In this document: positions 9,328 through 17,529 of the stretch, one piece after another
Layout: the number at the start of each line of letters is the position of its first letter
Numbering within the stretch: the first letter of the stretch is position 1
DNA from: Gammaproteobacteria bacterium Ga0077536
GTDB taxonomy: Bacteria > Pseudomonadota > Gammaproteobacteria > Ga0077536
DNA length: 64,000 bases
Direction of reading: 5' to 3'
Assembly (NCBI GenBank): GCA_001464935.1
Contig: LNEL01000034.1
Location: 1 to 64,000, forward strand
The notes under the pieces: generated by a model
Databases searched by the model: none
What the model was told of the DNA's origin: nothing
What the model saw: the letters and a program-made list of their open reading frames with translations, nothing else
Made by a program: the position numbers and the translations under genes

Positions 9328-10105
9328 TCCAGCCTGCCGGCCGGTTAACAAACCGCCAACAAATCGGGCCCGCGCCGCAACCCGACCGCAACAGTCGGGG
9401 TCCAGACTTTCCCTCGAGGCCGATGCCGTCGGCCCGCAACGAGAGGAAAGCCGACATGACGAAGATCCTGAACAACGAAACCGCCGCCGCGATCATCGCC
9501 GGGCTTGCCGGCATGGGCATGTGGGCCATGTTCATCGCCGTGCTCGCCAGCCGCCACGCGATGCCGGTGTGGTCATGAGCCGCTGACGCGCCCGGCAGGT
9601 CGAAACCGAGGTTGAACATCAACGCCTCGTCGACCAGGAATACGAGATCGAACGACCACCGCCCGACGTTCATGCCCAGCGACGGAATGATCACCGGACC
9701 GATGTCGCCGATCGTCACGGGCAGCGAGTCTTCGTGCTCATCGTGGTAGCCATGCAGGGCGCCGCCGGAGAGCTTCAGATGGAAGGTCCGGTCCTGGATG
9801 CGGTACAGATCGAACTGACGGCCCAGGTACAAATACTGCGAGAACTGTCCGTAGGAGTTGTTGAACAGGCCGACGCCATAGAACCAGCCGCCTGACTTGC
9901 GCACTTCGACGCCACCGTAGATCGGCGGGCCGGCGTAATCGTCGCTCGATTCGTAATGGGTGTAACTCGCGAGTTGAAGCTGCAGCCGGTCCTTGCCGGG
10001 CGTGAACAACAGGTCCGTCGGCGCGGCGCCGGCCGGCAGGGCCACCCAAAAGCAGGCGGCGGCCAGCCACCGCCTGCAGCCCGATTGCATTGGCATCTTC
10101 TCCAT
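9272..10105 (-). CDS. Secreted/outer-membrane protein of the 'sn-glycerol-3-phosphate transporter-like' type, with apparent read-through C-terminus
   Basis: ATG at 10105 (AGGGGG upstream) begins a signal peptide (CRRWLAAACFWVALPAGAAP). The mature part carries DLLFTPGKDRLQLQLASYTHYESS, WFYGVGLFNNSYGQFSQYLYLGR, GGALHGYHDEHED and IIPSLGMNVGRWSFDLVFL in regions about 30-165, features of a small uncharacterised family of about 180 residues, some members of which carry a glycerol-3-phosphate-transporter label. Relatives end near the block FNLGFDLPG (about residue 170). Here the frame stays open for another 105 or so codons, running antisense through the miniprotein gene and into the 3' end of the kinase. 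The extension is low-complexity and probably not a natural domain, so a lost stop codon or small indel near 9595 is likely. A TGA lies one frame away there. Confidence 0.65.
   Translation of the reverse strand: MEKMPMQSGCRRWLAAACFWVALPAGAAPTDLLFTPGKDRLQLQLASYTHYESSDDYAGPPIYGGVEVRKSGGWFYGVGLFNNSYGQFSQYLYLGRQFDLYRIQDRTFHLKLSGGALHGYHDEHEDSLPVTIGDIGPVIIPSLGMNVGRWSFDLVFLVDEALMFNLGFDLPGASAAHDHTGIAWRLASTAMNMAHMPMPASPAMIAAAVSLFRIFVMSAFLSLRADGIGLEGKSGPRLLRSGCGAGPICWRFVNRPAGWISGCRSRPAAAPGRSTAT
9346..9363 (+). promoter_or_regulatory. Direct repeat TAACAAA-N4-CAACAAA upstream of miniprotein gene
   Basis: Units at 9346-9352 and 9357-9363, again 11 bp apart, are the reverse complement of the 7081-7098 repeat. 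The second unit ends 27 bp before the shared element ACAGTCGG and 39 bp before CAGACT, exactly as at 33647-33664. This conserved spacing is the main evidence that it is a regulator site. Confidence 0.6.
9391..9408 (+). promoter_or_regulatory. Shared promoter core ACAGTCGG-N4-CAGACT
   Basis: ACAGTCGG (9391-9398) and CAGACT (9403-9408, possible -10) recur with identical spacing at 33692-33709 before the paralogous gene, although the flanking sequence has diverged. There is no good -35 hexamer, consistent with activator-dependent transcription. Confidence 0.5.
9456..9578 (+). CDS. 40-residue single-helix membrane miniprotein (family of three in this window)
   Basis: MTKILNNETAAAIIAGLAGM, then a hydrophobic run with a central WAMFIAVLA, ending SRHAMPVWS. 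ATG at 9456 follows GAGGAAAG with 7-nt spacing. The paralogue at 33758-33877 has the same first five residues and the same ending, and most nucleotide differences are at third codon positions (ACG/ACC, GCC/GCG, AGC/TCG, GCG/GCA, CCG/CCC) or give conservative changes, so this strand is the coded one. One transmembrane helix of about 20 residues is predicted, with a short polar N-terminus and an Arg-His-containing C-terminus. It lies 128 bp after the hybrid kinase under its own conserved promoter. No known family is recognised and function is unknown. Confidence 0.8.
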   Translation: MTKILNNETAAAIIAGLAGMGMWAMFIAVLASRHAMPVWS

Positions 10106-10373
10106 CCCCCTGTTTGAACATCGCCGCTGCCGGGCCGTGCTGCGTTGACAGCGTCAGCGATGCTCGCGGTCCGGCCAGTATGCACGCTACGGGTCGCGTG
10201 TCTGTGCGCCAGGGGCAGCGCCCGCTTGCGCCAGATCAACAGGCCGCCGCCGCATTCCCGCCCGGCCATGGCGCGGTGATGCCGGCGCGGCAGGCCCGGT
10301 CAAGGCGCCAGGCCGGCTGGGGGCTCGGGAGTTCCCCCTCTATACTGCCGCCTTCCACGCAGGGACCCGCACG

Positions 10374-12101
10374 ATGGGCATGTTCGCCGCCAAGGCACCG
10401 ATGAATCCCGAACTCGTTCGACGCAAGGCGCGCATGCTGTCGGGTCTGCGCCCCGCCCTGTGGACGACCAACATGTTCGTCGTGCTGACGACCGCGGCGG
10501 TGCTGTGGCCGCTGTTCCCGGCGCAGCAGCTGATCCTGTGGACGCTGCTGCACATCGCGCTCGCACTGGCCCGCCTCCTCGACTGGCGACGCTTCGAGCG
10601 CCAGCCGCCGCACGACCCGGTCGTGCTCGAGCGCTGGCTGCAACGACTGGTGTCCTTCGCGGTGATCGGCGGCGTGCTCTGGGGACTCGCGGCCGTGTGG
10701 TTTCTCGATATCCGCTCGACCGCAACGTTCACGTTTCTCGCGATCGTGCTGATCTGGGTGGCGACCGCCTCGCTGTCGGGCCTCGCGGTCTACTTCCCGA
10801 GCTTCATCGCCTTCATCACCCCGCTGCTCGGCATGCTCGCGTTCAGCCTGCTGGAGGCAGGTGGTGCGCAGTCCGTCGGGATGTCGGCCGGCACCGTGGC
10901 CTACTACGTCATGCTCCTGATGTTCGGCCGCAATTACGCGCGCACGATCGAGGCCTCGATCGTCACCGATCTCGAGAACGCCCGCCTGCTTGCATTGGCC
11001 GAACGCGCGAACCGCGAGAAATCGACGTTTCTCGCGGCCGTCAGCCACGACGTGCGTCAGCCGCTGTACTCGCTCGGCCTGTTCCTGGCCGCGCTGAAAC
11101 CGCAGCTGACGACACCGCGCCAACTCGAACTGTTCCAGCAGGCGGCAACCGCCGAGCTCGCGATCGAGGAAATGTTCGACACGCTGCTCGAAATCTCGCG
11201 CTTCGACACCGGTACCGTCATCGCCGTGCCGGTCCACGCGCGGTTGGCCGATATCATCGCGCCGATCGTCGGGGAGTTTCGGGCGCTCGCCGAGGCCCGC
11301 GGCCTGCAGCTGTCGGCGAACGACGCCGATGCGGTCGTGATCACGGATCCCGTGCTGTTCGGCCGCGTGCTGCGCAATCTGGTCAGCAACGCGATCAAGT
11401 ACACCGACCGCGGCAGCGTCGAAATACGCTGCGATCCGGCCACGCCCGGCAGCCTCGCCGTGTCCGTCGTCGACAGCGGGCGCGGCATCGCCGAATCCGA
11501 GCACGAAAAGATCTTTTCCGAGTACTACCAGCTCGACAATCCCGAACGCGATCGCAACAAGGGGCTCGGCCTCGGGCTCGCGATCGTTCGTCGCACGCTG
11601 GCCTTGCTCGACCACGGGATTACGCTCACGTCAGCCCCGGGTGCCGGCTCATGCTTCTCGGTCGTGCTGCCGCAGGGCGATCCCGAGCTCGTCGCACGCG
11701 TCGATGACGCCACCGAGACCGCTCCGAGCCGGCAGGCCCGTATCCTGGTCATCGACGACGAACGAGGCATCCGCACCGGCATGGCGACCCTGCTCGAGGA
11801 TCGCGGGCTGGAGGTCGTGACGGCGGCATCGGCCGCCGAAGCGATCGCGAACCTGACACCGGCGGTGTTGCCGGATCTGCTGATCTGCGATTACCGCTTG
11901 CGCGAGAATCTGTCGGGCTTCGACGCCATCGACGCCGTCCGCGCGGCGACCCGGGGCGATCTGCCTGCGTTCATCATCACCGGCGACACCGATCCGCAGA
12001 TTCGGGAACAGGCGCGACAGCGCGGCCTCTATCTGCTCGGCAAGCCGGTACGCCCGGCGCAGCTGCTGCACGTGATCACAAGGCTCCTGGAGCCGTCGTG
12101 A
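10374..12101 (+). CDS. Membrane hybrid sensor histidine kinase
   Basis: 575 residues. The N-terminal third is hydrophobic with about six membrane segments (residues about 30-185) and no large periplasmic loop. It is followed by HisKA with H225 in AVSHDVRQPLYSLG, a HATPase domain (N box NLVSNAIKYT, G boxes DSGRGIAES and GLGLGLAI) and a C-terminal receiver with phospho-acceptor D506 in LLICDYRL. The SHDVRQPLxSL phospho-box is that of kinases that often pair with LuxR/NarL-type regulators, and such a regulator lies convergently at 12145-12780, 43 bp away. ATG at 10374 follows AGGGA. A TATACT hexamer at 10341-10346 may be its -10. The 268 bp upstream contain no gene. Confidence 0.9.
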   Translation: MGMFAAKAPMNPELVRRKARMLSGLRPALWTTNMFVVLTTAAVLWPLFPAQQLILWTLLHIALALARLLDWRRFERQPPHDPVVLERWLQRLVSFAVIGGVLWGLAAVWFLDIRSTATFTFLAIVLIWVATASLSGLAVYFPSFIAFITPLLGMLAFSLLEAGGAQSVGMSAGTVAYYVMLLMFGRNYARTIEASIVTDLENARLLALAERANREKSTFLAAVSHDVRQPLYSLGLFLAALKPQLTTPRQLELFQQAATAELAIEEMFDTLLEISRFDTGTVIAVPVHARLADIIAPIVGEFRALAEARGLQLSANDADAVVITDPVLFGRVLRNLVSNAIKYTDRGSVEIRCDPATPGSLAVSVVDSGRGIAESEHEKIFSEYYQLDNPERDRNKGLGLGLAIVRRTLALLDHGITLTSAPGAGSCFSVVLPQGDPELVARVDDATETAPSRQARILVIDDERGIRTGMATLLEDRGLEVVTAASAAEAIANLTPAVLPDLLICDYRLRENLSGFDAIDAVRAATRGDLPAFIITGDTDPQIREQARQRGLYLLGKPVRPAQLLHVITRLLEPS

Positions 12102-12144
12102 GCGCGTCGCGATGCGACAACGGTGGCCGGCGCGCGCGCCGATG

Positions 12145-12780
12145 TCAGTCGATGAGGCCAAGGCGACGCGCCGCCAGCGCGCACGACGTGCGGTTCTCGG
12201 TATCGAGCAGGGCGAAGAGGATCGACACGTGCCACTTCACCGTGCTCAACGACACGCCGAGTCGGCTGGCGATGTCGCGATTGTTCAAGCCGTCGCCGAG
12301 CAGGCGTAACACTTCGCGCTGACGCGCGCTCAGCGCCACGCGACCGCCGGCGATGTGCTCGACGCCGGCACGGAACGCATCGAGGGGCTGGCGCAGACGC
12401 GGCGACACGTAGCGGCCCTTGCGTTCGAGGTCCTCGAAGGCCTGCCGGATCTCGGCTATCGGCGCCGATTTCGACAGGTAGCCGGCAGCGCCGGATTTCA
12501 GCGCGCGGTGCACGATGTCCGGGCTTTCGTTCGCGGACATGATCAGCACGGGGATCGGCAGGCGCCGTCGGTTCAGTTCGACGAGCAGTTCGAATCCGTC
12601 CATGTCGGGAAGCTGCAGATCGAGGCAGACGTAGTCGAAGTCGAGATGCGCATCGAGCACCTGCAGCGCACGTTGCCCCGTCCCGGCCTCGAGGATCTCG
12701 ACGCCTGGCCCGAAGGTCTGCAGCACCCCGCGGATGCCGGCAATGAACAGCGGATGATCGTCGATCAGCAGAATTTTCAC
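12145..12780 (-). CDS. NarL/FixJ-family response regulator
   Basis: 211 residues: receiver domain with DD pair in LLIDDHPLF, phospho-acceptor D54 in VCLDLQLPDMDG and K105-like lysine in YLSKSAPI, then a LuxR-type helix-turn-helix (about 145-205: LSARQREVLRLLGDGLNNRDIA, here cited as a region). Full family length. It faces the hybrid kinase at 10374 and is its most likely partner. The kinase's own receiver could compete for phosphate or act in a relay. The 192 bp between its start and the next gene contain no convincing ORF. Confidence 0.9.
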   Translation of the reverse strand: MKILLIDDHPLFIAGIRGVLQTFGPGVEILEAGTGQRALQVLDAHLDFDYVCLDLQLPDMDGFELLVELNRRRLPIPVLIMSANESPDIVHRALKSGAAGYLSKSAPIAEIRQAFEDLERKGRYVSPRLRQPLDAFRAGVEHIAGGRVALSARQREVLRLLGDGLNNRDIASRLGVSLSTVKWHVSILFALLDTENRTSCALAARRLGLID

Positions 12781-12972
12781 GTGTCCCCTCTGGCGATGTC
12801 GCGCACGACCGCTGCGGGCTGACGACCCGTGACGGCGTAGCGCCCGGTGGCCATGATGCGGCGGATCGGCACCTGCCCGCCTGTCCGGAAGTACGGGTGG
12901 AAGTCCTGGTCGGACTTCACGCCGGGCCGGCCGTGACCGGCCGGTGAAACAGGAACTGCGACCGCCCGCCGG

Positions 12973-14085
12973 CTACTCCAGCATCGCATCGAGGCGCTCC
13001 CGCGCCGACAACATCTCGGCCATCATGCCGTAGACGATTTCCCGCACGCTGGTGGTCCCACGCAGATCGCCGACTATCTGCCCGACAGGATAGGTCAGGA
13101 ATTCCCGCGTGCGCACGCGCTCCACGCGCGTGCGGCCTTCGCCCCACCACAGCAGATTCTGCAGCGGGGCCGGCAACGGATCGGGCGCGTCGGGACGCTC
13201 GTAGGCATCGGTGAATGCCGAGCGCAGTGTGCGACAGGGCTTGCCGGTCACGCAGCGCGTCTGCACCGCGTCCTCGGCCTCGGCCGCCAGCAGGCGCTCC
13301 TTGATTTCGGGCATCACCTCGCTCTGTGCGCTCGGCAGCCACACCGAGCCACACCACACGCCTTCGCAGCCGAGGGCGAGCGCCGCCGCGACCTGACGAC
13401 CGCGCCCGACCCCGCCGGCGCCGAGCACCGGCAGCGGTGCGACGGCATCGACGACGCTCGGCCACAGGACCATCGAGGTGATGCTGCCCGTATGCCCGCC
13501 CGCCTCGGTGCCGACCGCGATCACGAAGTCACACCCGCGCTCCTTGTGCTTCAACGCATGTTTCGGCTTGCCGGCGAGCGCGGCGACCTTGATGCCGCGC
13601 GCATGCGCCGCGGCGACGAGCTCGCGCGGCGGTGAACCCAGTGCGTTCACGATCAGGCGTATCGGGTGCTGCATCGCGATCTCGATCATCGCCATGCTCT
13701 CGTCAGGCGTGAACGAGAGTTCGCTGAGCAGGCTGTGGATGATCGTCTCGCGCTCCGCCGCCGGCAGCGGTGGCACGCCGGCGGCGTCGAGCAGGCCGCG
13801 CACGAATTCGAGATGTTCCGGCGGAAACAGGCGATCGGGGTCGAACTTGAGATCACCCGCCTCGCTGTAGGTCGTCGGCATCAACACGTCGATGCCGTAG
13901 GGGCGGCCATCGATGTGATCGTCGATCCACCGCAGTTCCTCGCGCAGACGCGTCGGGCTCATGCGGGCCATGCCAAGCACACCGAAGCCGCCCGCCCGCG
14001 ACACTTCGACGACCACATCCCGGCAGTGCGAGAACGCGAAGATCGGGACGTCGATGCCGAACATGTCGCACAGGCGGTTGTTCAT
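12973..14085 (-). CDS. Nitronate monooxygenase (2-nitropropane dioxygenase-like), FMN TIM-barrel
   Basis: 370 residues from the ATG at 14085, preferred over the ATG at 14115 because GGAGG lies 8 nt upstream of it and the family starts with the short MNNRLCDMFGIDVPIF lead. Motifs: FGVLGMARM, IRLIVNALGSPP, CDFVIAVGTEAGGHTG (phosphate-binding and the catalytic-His-containing GGHTG block) and VLGAGGVGRGRQVAAALALGCEGVWCGS. The enzymes oxidise alkyl nitronates with FMN and O2, but many members of this superfamily act on other substrates. Transcribed in the same direction as the mxa operon and 111 bp downstream of it, so possible co-transcription is not excluded. Confidence 0.85.
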   Translation of the reverse strand: MNNRLCDMFGIDVPIFAFSHCRDVVVEVSRAGGFGVLGMARMSPTRLREELRWIDDHIDGRPYGIDVLMPTTYSEAGDLKFDPDRLFPPEHLEFVRGLLDAAGVPPLPAAERETIIHSLLSELSFTPDESMAMIEIAMQHPIRLIVNALGSPPRELVAAAHARGIKVAALAGKPKHALKHKERGCDFVIAVGTEAGGHTGSITSMVLWPSVVDAVAPLPVLGAGGVGRGRQVAAALALGCEGVWCGSVWLPSAQSEVMPEIKERLLAAEAEDAVQTRCVTGKPCRTLRSAFTDAYERPDAPDPLPAPLQNLLWWGEGRTRVERVRTREFLTYPVGQIVGDLRGTTSVREIVYGMMAEMLSARERLDAMLE

Positions 14086-14196
14086 CTCGGAATCCTCCAC
14101 AGGGTTTGTCACCATGATGAGCCAGCACCCGCCGGCGCGGTATCCCGCAGACGCGGGCGGTGCCGGGTGGCGTCACGCGAAACGCGCCGGCGCGCC

Positions 14197-15105
14197 TCAG
14201 TCCTGCGGGCCCCTGCCGCCCAGGATCTGCGCCAACAGGAACAGCGCGAGCGCGGCGCCCGCAAACCAGCCACGGGCGTCGGTCGACATCTTCCTGGGGA
14301 TGCCGAGCGCCTCGTCCTGCAGGCGGCGGGCCAGCGCGTCCGCATCGGCGAGCCTGAGATAGCCGAGCCCGGTCTGCGTCGCGAGCGACTGCAGGTAGGA
14401 GTCGTGCAGCGCTGACAGATGGGCATTGACCACGTCGGTCTTCGACATGTGCGGGGGCAGGTCACTGCCGCGATTCTCGAAGTCCTGCGGCGTCCATTCG
14501 CCGATGCGCGCGCCGTCGTCATCGAACTTCGGAATCGGCATCGGCGTGTCGCCGCCCACACCGATGACCAGCCCCCGGATCCCGCCCGGCGTGCCGGTGA
14601 AGCGCGGCGTGACCGCCGGGTCGATCGGCGGCGCCTCGTCGCCGTCGCTGACGAACACGATCCGGGTCTTCGCCGGCAGCTGCGTCATCAGATCGATGCT
14701 CTTGTAGAGCCCCTTCGCCACTTCACTGCGCGGTTCCCAGCTCATGCGCCAGCTGATGTTGCCGAGCACGGCCGCAATCTCGCGATAGTTCGCGCAGACT
14801 TCGATCGGGGTAATCAGCAGAAACGCGCGATGGCCGGCGAACAGCGCCAGCCCCGCTTCCGTGCCGCAGGGGAGTGCCTGCAGCGCCGCCAGCGTCGTGC
14901 GCTTGGCGTAGTCGAGGCGTGACACCGGCACGCCGTCGAGGCTGAGGTCTTCGACGTTCATGCTCTCGGTGATGTCGAACGTGAACACGTACCGGTACAT
15001 CGGCGTGCGCAGCCGCAGCGTCGGCCCGGTGAACGTCGCGACGAGGGCGAGACCGGCGACGAGCAGCAGCAACACCACCGGCCGGCGCCAGCGGGTCATG
15101 GCCAC
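14197..15105 (-). CDS. mxaL: MxaL-like von Willebrand A-domain protein
   Basis: 302 residues: N-terminal membrane segment (VVLLLLVAGLALVATFTG), a VWA domain with a MIDAS-type motif DITESMN (D-x-T-x-S variant) and later VFVSDGDEAPP, and a C-terminal membrane segment (WFAGAALALFLLAQILGG). Last gene of a six-gene unit whose order (AAA ATPase, DUF58, MxaA, VWA, small TPR-like, VWA) matches mxaRSACKL, the set needed to assemble calcium-dependent PQQ methanol dehydrogenase. It overlaps the mxaK stop by 10 bp, indicating translational coupling. The family assignment rests on gene order plus domain content. A generic BatA/BatB-type system is the alternative. Confidence 0.75.
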   Translation of the reverse strand: MAMTRWRRPVVLLLLVAGLALVATFTGPTLRLRTPMYRYVFTFDITESMNVEDLSLDGVPVSRLDYAKRTTLAALQALPCGTEAGLALFAGHRAFLLITPIEVCANYREIAAVLGNISWRMSWEPRSEVAKGLYKSIDLMTQLPAKTRIVFVSDGDEAPPIDPAVTPRFTGTPGGIRGLVIGVGGDTPMPIPKFDDDGARIGEWTPQDFENRGSDLPPHMSKTDVVNAHLSALHDSYLQSLATQTGLGYLRLADADALARRLQDEALGIPRKMSTDARGWFAGAALALFLLAQILGGRGPQD

Positions 15106-15641
15106 GGCGACTCGGCGTCACCACCGAGGACGGTGCGCACCGGGCTCTGACGACCTTCGACTTCGATCACTTTCTTGTCATAGGCGTCCGGCAACAACTG
15201 CAGCGCGCGCTCGAGGTTATAGCGCGCATCCCAGTGCGCAGGATCGAGCGCCAGCGCGTCGCGATAGCTGCGCTTGGCGAGTTCGATGAGCGGCACGGCC
15301 CGATCGGCGTCCGTCTTCATGTCGACGGCCGCAGCCTGTTCGAGGTAGGTGTTGCCGGTGTTGTAGAGCGCCGCGACGCGCAGGGACCGGTCCTCGCTGC
15401 GCTCGAGACCGCTATAGATCAGTCTTGCATCCTGGTGCTGCCCGGCGATCTGCGCGGCGTAGGCGGCCGCGAACCGGCCGACATCGCCCGGATACACCGC
15501 CGCCTCGGCATGACGCTCGTGCGTCACCGCCAGGTTGTAAGCGTCGATCGCGCGGGCGCGCGACACTTCGAGCCCGAGACCGGTCGCAGCGCCGAGCGCG
15601 ACGAGCGTGCACAGGATGGCCAGGCGCTTCTTCAGGCCCAT
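15096..15641 (-). CDS. mxaK: MxaK-like membrane-anchored TPR-type protein
   Basis: 181 residues starting at the ATG at 15641 (GGAGG upstream), giving MGLKKRLAILCTLVALGAATG as a membrane anchor followed by helical, TPR-like periplasmic sequence (VAALYNTGNTYLEQAA, YRDALALDPAHWDARYNLERALQLLP). It overlaps mxaC upstream by 10 bp and mxaL downstream by 10 bp. Size, topology and place in the operon fit MxaK, an accessory protein of methanol dehydrogenase maturation. Sequence similarity alone would not be decisive. Confidence 0.7.
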   Translation of the reverse strand: MGLKKRLAILCTLVALGAATGLGLEVSRARAIDAYNLAVTHERHAEAAVYPGDVGRFAAAYAAQIAGQHQDARLIYSGLERSEDRSLRVAALYNTGNTYLEQAAAVDMKTDADRAVPLIELAKRSYRDALALDPAHWDARYNLERALQLLPDAYDKKVIEVEGRQSPVRTVLGGDAESPWP

Positions 15642-16621
15642 GCCTCGACCTCCGCCAGGCGCGCCAGCAGCACCACGACCAGCCCCGCGAGCGCCGCGCC
15701 GTAGCACCAGGCAGCCAGATCGGTACGTGGCACGATGTCCTGGTAGCGAATGGGCAGGTTCTGCAGTTTGTCGACCTCGGCGATGGCCTCCTTCAGCGCC
15801 GACGGATCCTCGGCCGAATACGCGCGATACGGGAGGCCCATGTTCGAGAAGAATTCATGCACCTGTTGCTCGGGTGCCGTGGCGCCGTTGCGGCCCGGCG
15901 TGAGGCCCGGGCTGTGCTGATCGCGCATGTACAGCCAGTACAGCGAGACGCGATATTTTTCGAGCAGATTCCTGATCCTGTCCTGCATCGGCAGCGTCAG
16001 CGTGGCGCTGCCGTCGGACAGCAGCAACATGACGCGCGAGCCGGTGAAAGCCTGGTCCCTGAAGTACTCGAGCGACTGGACGATGCCGGCGGCGAGATCG
16101 GTGGTCGCGAGACCTCGCTCGATCATTCCGGCCGCAATCGCGGCCTGGATGGCGTCCTGCTTTTCCGTCAGCGGCAACACCGCGATGGGGTTACTGCTGA
16201 AGACGAACAGCGCGAACATGTCCTGCGGCCGGCGCGCCGCATACTGCGCCAGCAGCTCGCGCGCGATCTGGCCCTTCGAACGATAGGTGCCCCACACTGG
16301 CACGCGCGAGGTGCCCTTGTTGCCGGTGACGTACGGCCTGTCCATGCTGCCGCTGCTGTCGATCAGCATCACCACCTGGGCACCCTGCCCGATGCGCTCG
16401 ATTTTCTCTTCCGCCCGATACACGCCGGCCATGCCGAGCGTCATCGCCAGCACCGCACACGCTGCCACCGCGCGCAGCCCCCAGTCGAGCAGCGTCGACA
16501 GGCCATCTGTCGGCAGCAGATCGGGCGCCGGGTGCGGCACGGCACGCTGGCCGTGGCAGACGAACGGCAGCAACGCGAGCGGCAGCAACAGCAGGGCGAG
16601 TGGGTGCGTGACGCCGAACAT
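15632..16621 (-). CDS. mxaC: MxaC-like von Willebrand A-domain membrane protein
   Basis: 329 residues: two N-terminal membrane helices (LALLLLPLALLPFVCHG and AVAACAVLAMTLGMAGV), a VWA domain with the full MIDAS motif MLIDSSGSMD and a matching LLLSDGSATL, and a final membrane helix. The start ATG overlaps the stop of mxaA (ATGA), and its own stop overlaps mxaK. VWA proteins of this operon are thought to act with the MoxR-type ATPase in metal insertion into the PQQ dehydrogenase. Confidence 0.75.
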   Translation of the reverse strand: MFGVTHPLALLLLPLALLPFVCHGQRAVPHPAPDLLPTDGLSTLLDWGLRAVAACAVLAMTLGMAGVYRAEEKIERIGQGAQVVMLIDSSGSMDRPYVTGNKGTSRVPVWGTYRSKGQIARELLAQYAARRPQDMFALFVFSSNPIAVLPLTEKQDAIQAAIAAGMIERGLATTDLAAGIVQSLEYFRDQAFTGSRVMLLLSDGSATLTLPMQDRIRNLLEKYRVSLYWLYMRDQHSPGLTPGRNGATAPEQQVHEFFSNMGLPYRAYSAEDPSALKEAIAEVDKLQNLPIRYQDIVPRTDLAAWCYGAALAGLVVVLLARLAEVEAWA

Positions 16622-17529
16622 CAGCCGAGCCCGCGTTCGAGGTCGGCGCAGACGCTGACGAAGCGCGTGAGCTCGGCGCGCGAGTAGACCGGCACGTCCG
16701 CCGCGCCACGGTAGAAATGGCCGCTCGAGCGGCGGAAGAATTCGCGAATGTCGGCGCTGGCCGCGACGAAGCGCGGCGCGTCGACCAGAAAGTCGTCGAG
16801 CGTCTCGCCGAACACGGCGCGCCCGGCCGTGGTGTTGAACGCATGGTGGATCGCGCGGAGCGCCTCGTCATACGCGTCGCCCGACCACGCCGTGTCGCCA
16901 GCGCCGCCGAGCCTGCGCTTGAGCTGCGCGAACGGACGCGCGCCGACGCCGAACGCACGTCCCCATTGCAGCCATGCGAGGCCCGCGAGCGCCAGGCACA
17001 GCAGGGCTCCCCACACCCCCTGCCGCCACGGGGCCGGCGGCAGCGGCGCCGGCGCCTGTGGCGGGCGTCGATCGTGACCCGTGAAGTCCGTGATCGTGCC
17101 CACGCGCAGCCGGGACGCCGGGATCAGCGCCTGCTGCGTCTCTTTGCCGTTGCTCATGCGCAGCATGATCTCGGGCAGTGCGATGTCCGGAAAATCGGGG
17201 CTGATGTTGACGAGTTGATAGCGCATGCGGATGCGATAGGTGGTGGTCGCGCCGGCCGTGTCCTCGTCGATGGCGGGGCGCTCGAGCGCGAGCCAGGGCG
17301 TATGTCGCCCGGCAGGCGGCAGACTGTCGCCGACAAGGCGATACGGCGCATGCAGGCGCAGCACGATGAGGCGCTCGAACACATCGCCGATGCGCCAGCC
17401 GAAAGCGCGCGGCGCGGTGACGTCGAGGGTGTCGATCGCGCTCTGCGCGAGCGTCAGCGCCGGCATCAGCACCAGCCAGGCGCACAGCGCGAGGCGGCAG
17501 CGATCAGCCGTAGAAATAGCGCGTGACAT
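16621..17529 (-). CDS. mxaA: MxaA-like periplasmic/membrane protein
   Basis: 302 residues from the ATG at 17529, which overlaps the upstream DUF58 gene by 26 bp. A signal peptide (LALCAWLVLMPALTLAQ) precedes a beta-rich periplasmic part with RAFGWRIGDVFERLIVLRL and YRIRMRYQLVNISPDFP. A single membrane helix (GVWGALLCLALAGLAWLQW) comes next, then a cytoplasmic helical tail. Topology and position between the DUF58 and VWA genes match MxaA, which is required for calcium incorporation into methanol dehydrogenase. Confidence 0.72.
   Translation of the reverse strand: MSRAISTADRCRLALCAWLVLMPALTLAQSAIDTLDVTAPRAFGWRIGDVFERLIVLRLHAPYRLVGDSLPPAGRHTPWLALERPAIDEDTAGATTTYRIRMRYQLVNISPDFPDIALPEIMLRMSNGKETQQALIPASRLRVGTITDFTGHDRRPPQAPAPLPPAPWRQGVWGALLCLALAGLAWLQWGRAFGVGARPFAQLKRRLGGAGDTAWSGDAYDEALRAIHHAFNTTAGRAVFGETLDDFLVDAPRFVAASADIREFFRRSSGHFYRGAADVPVYSRAELTRFVSVCADLERGLG

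Noticed and set aside
10144-10190. TTGACA at 10144 as a promoter for the kinase at 10374
   Set aside because: No -10 hexamer at 16-19 bp. The nearest candidate (CAGTAT) is 25 bp away.
12777-12989. Minus-strand 70-codon open frame between the NarL-type regulator and the nitronate monooxygenase-like gene
   Set aside because: Overlaps both neighbours, has no ribosome-binding site and has no recognisable protein features.
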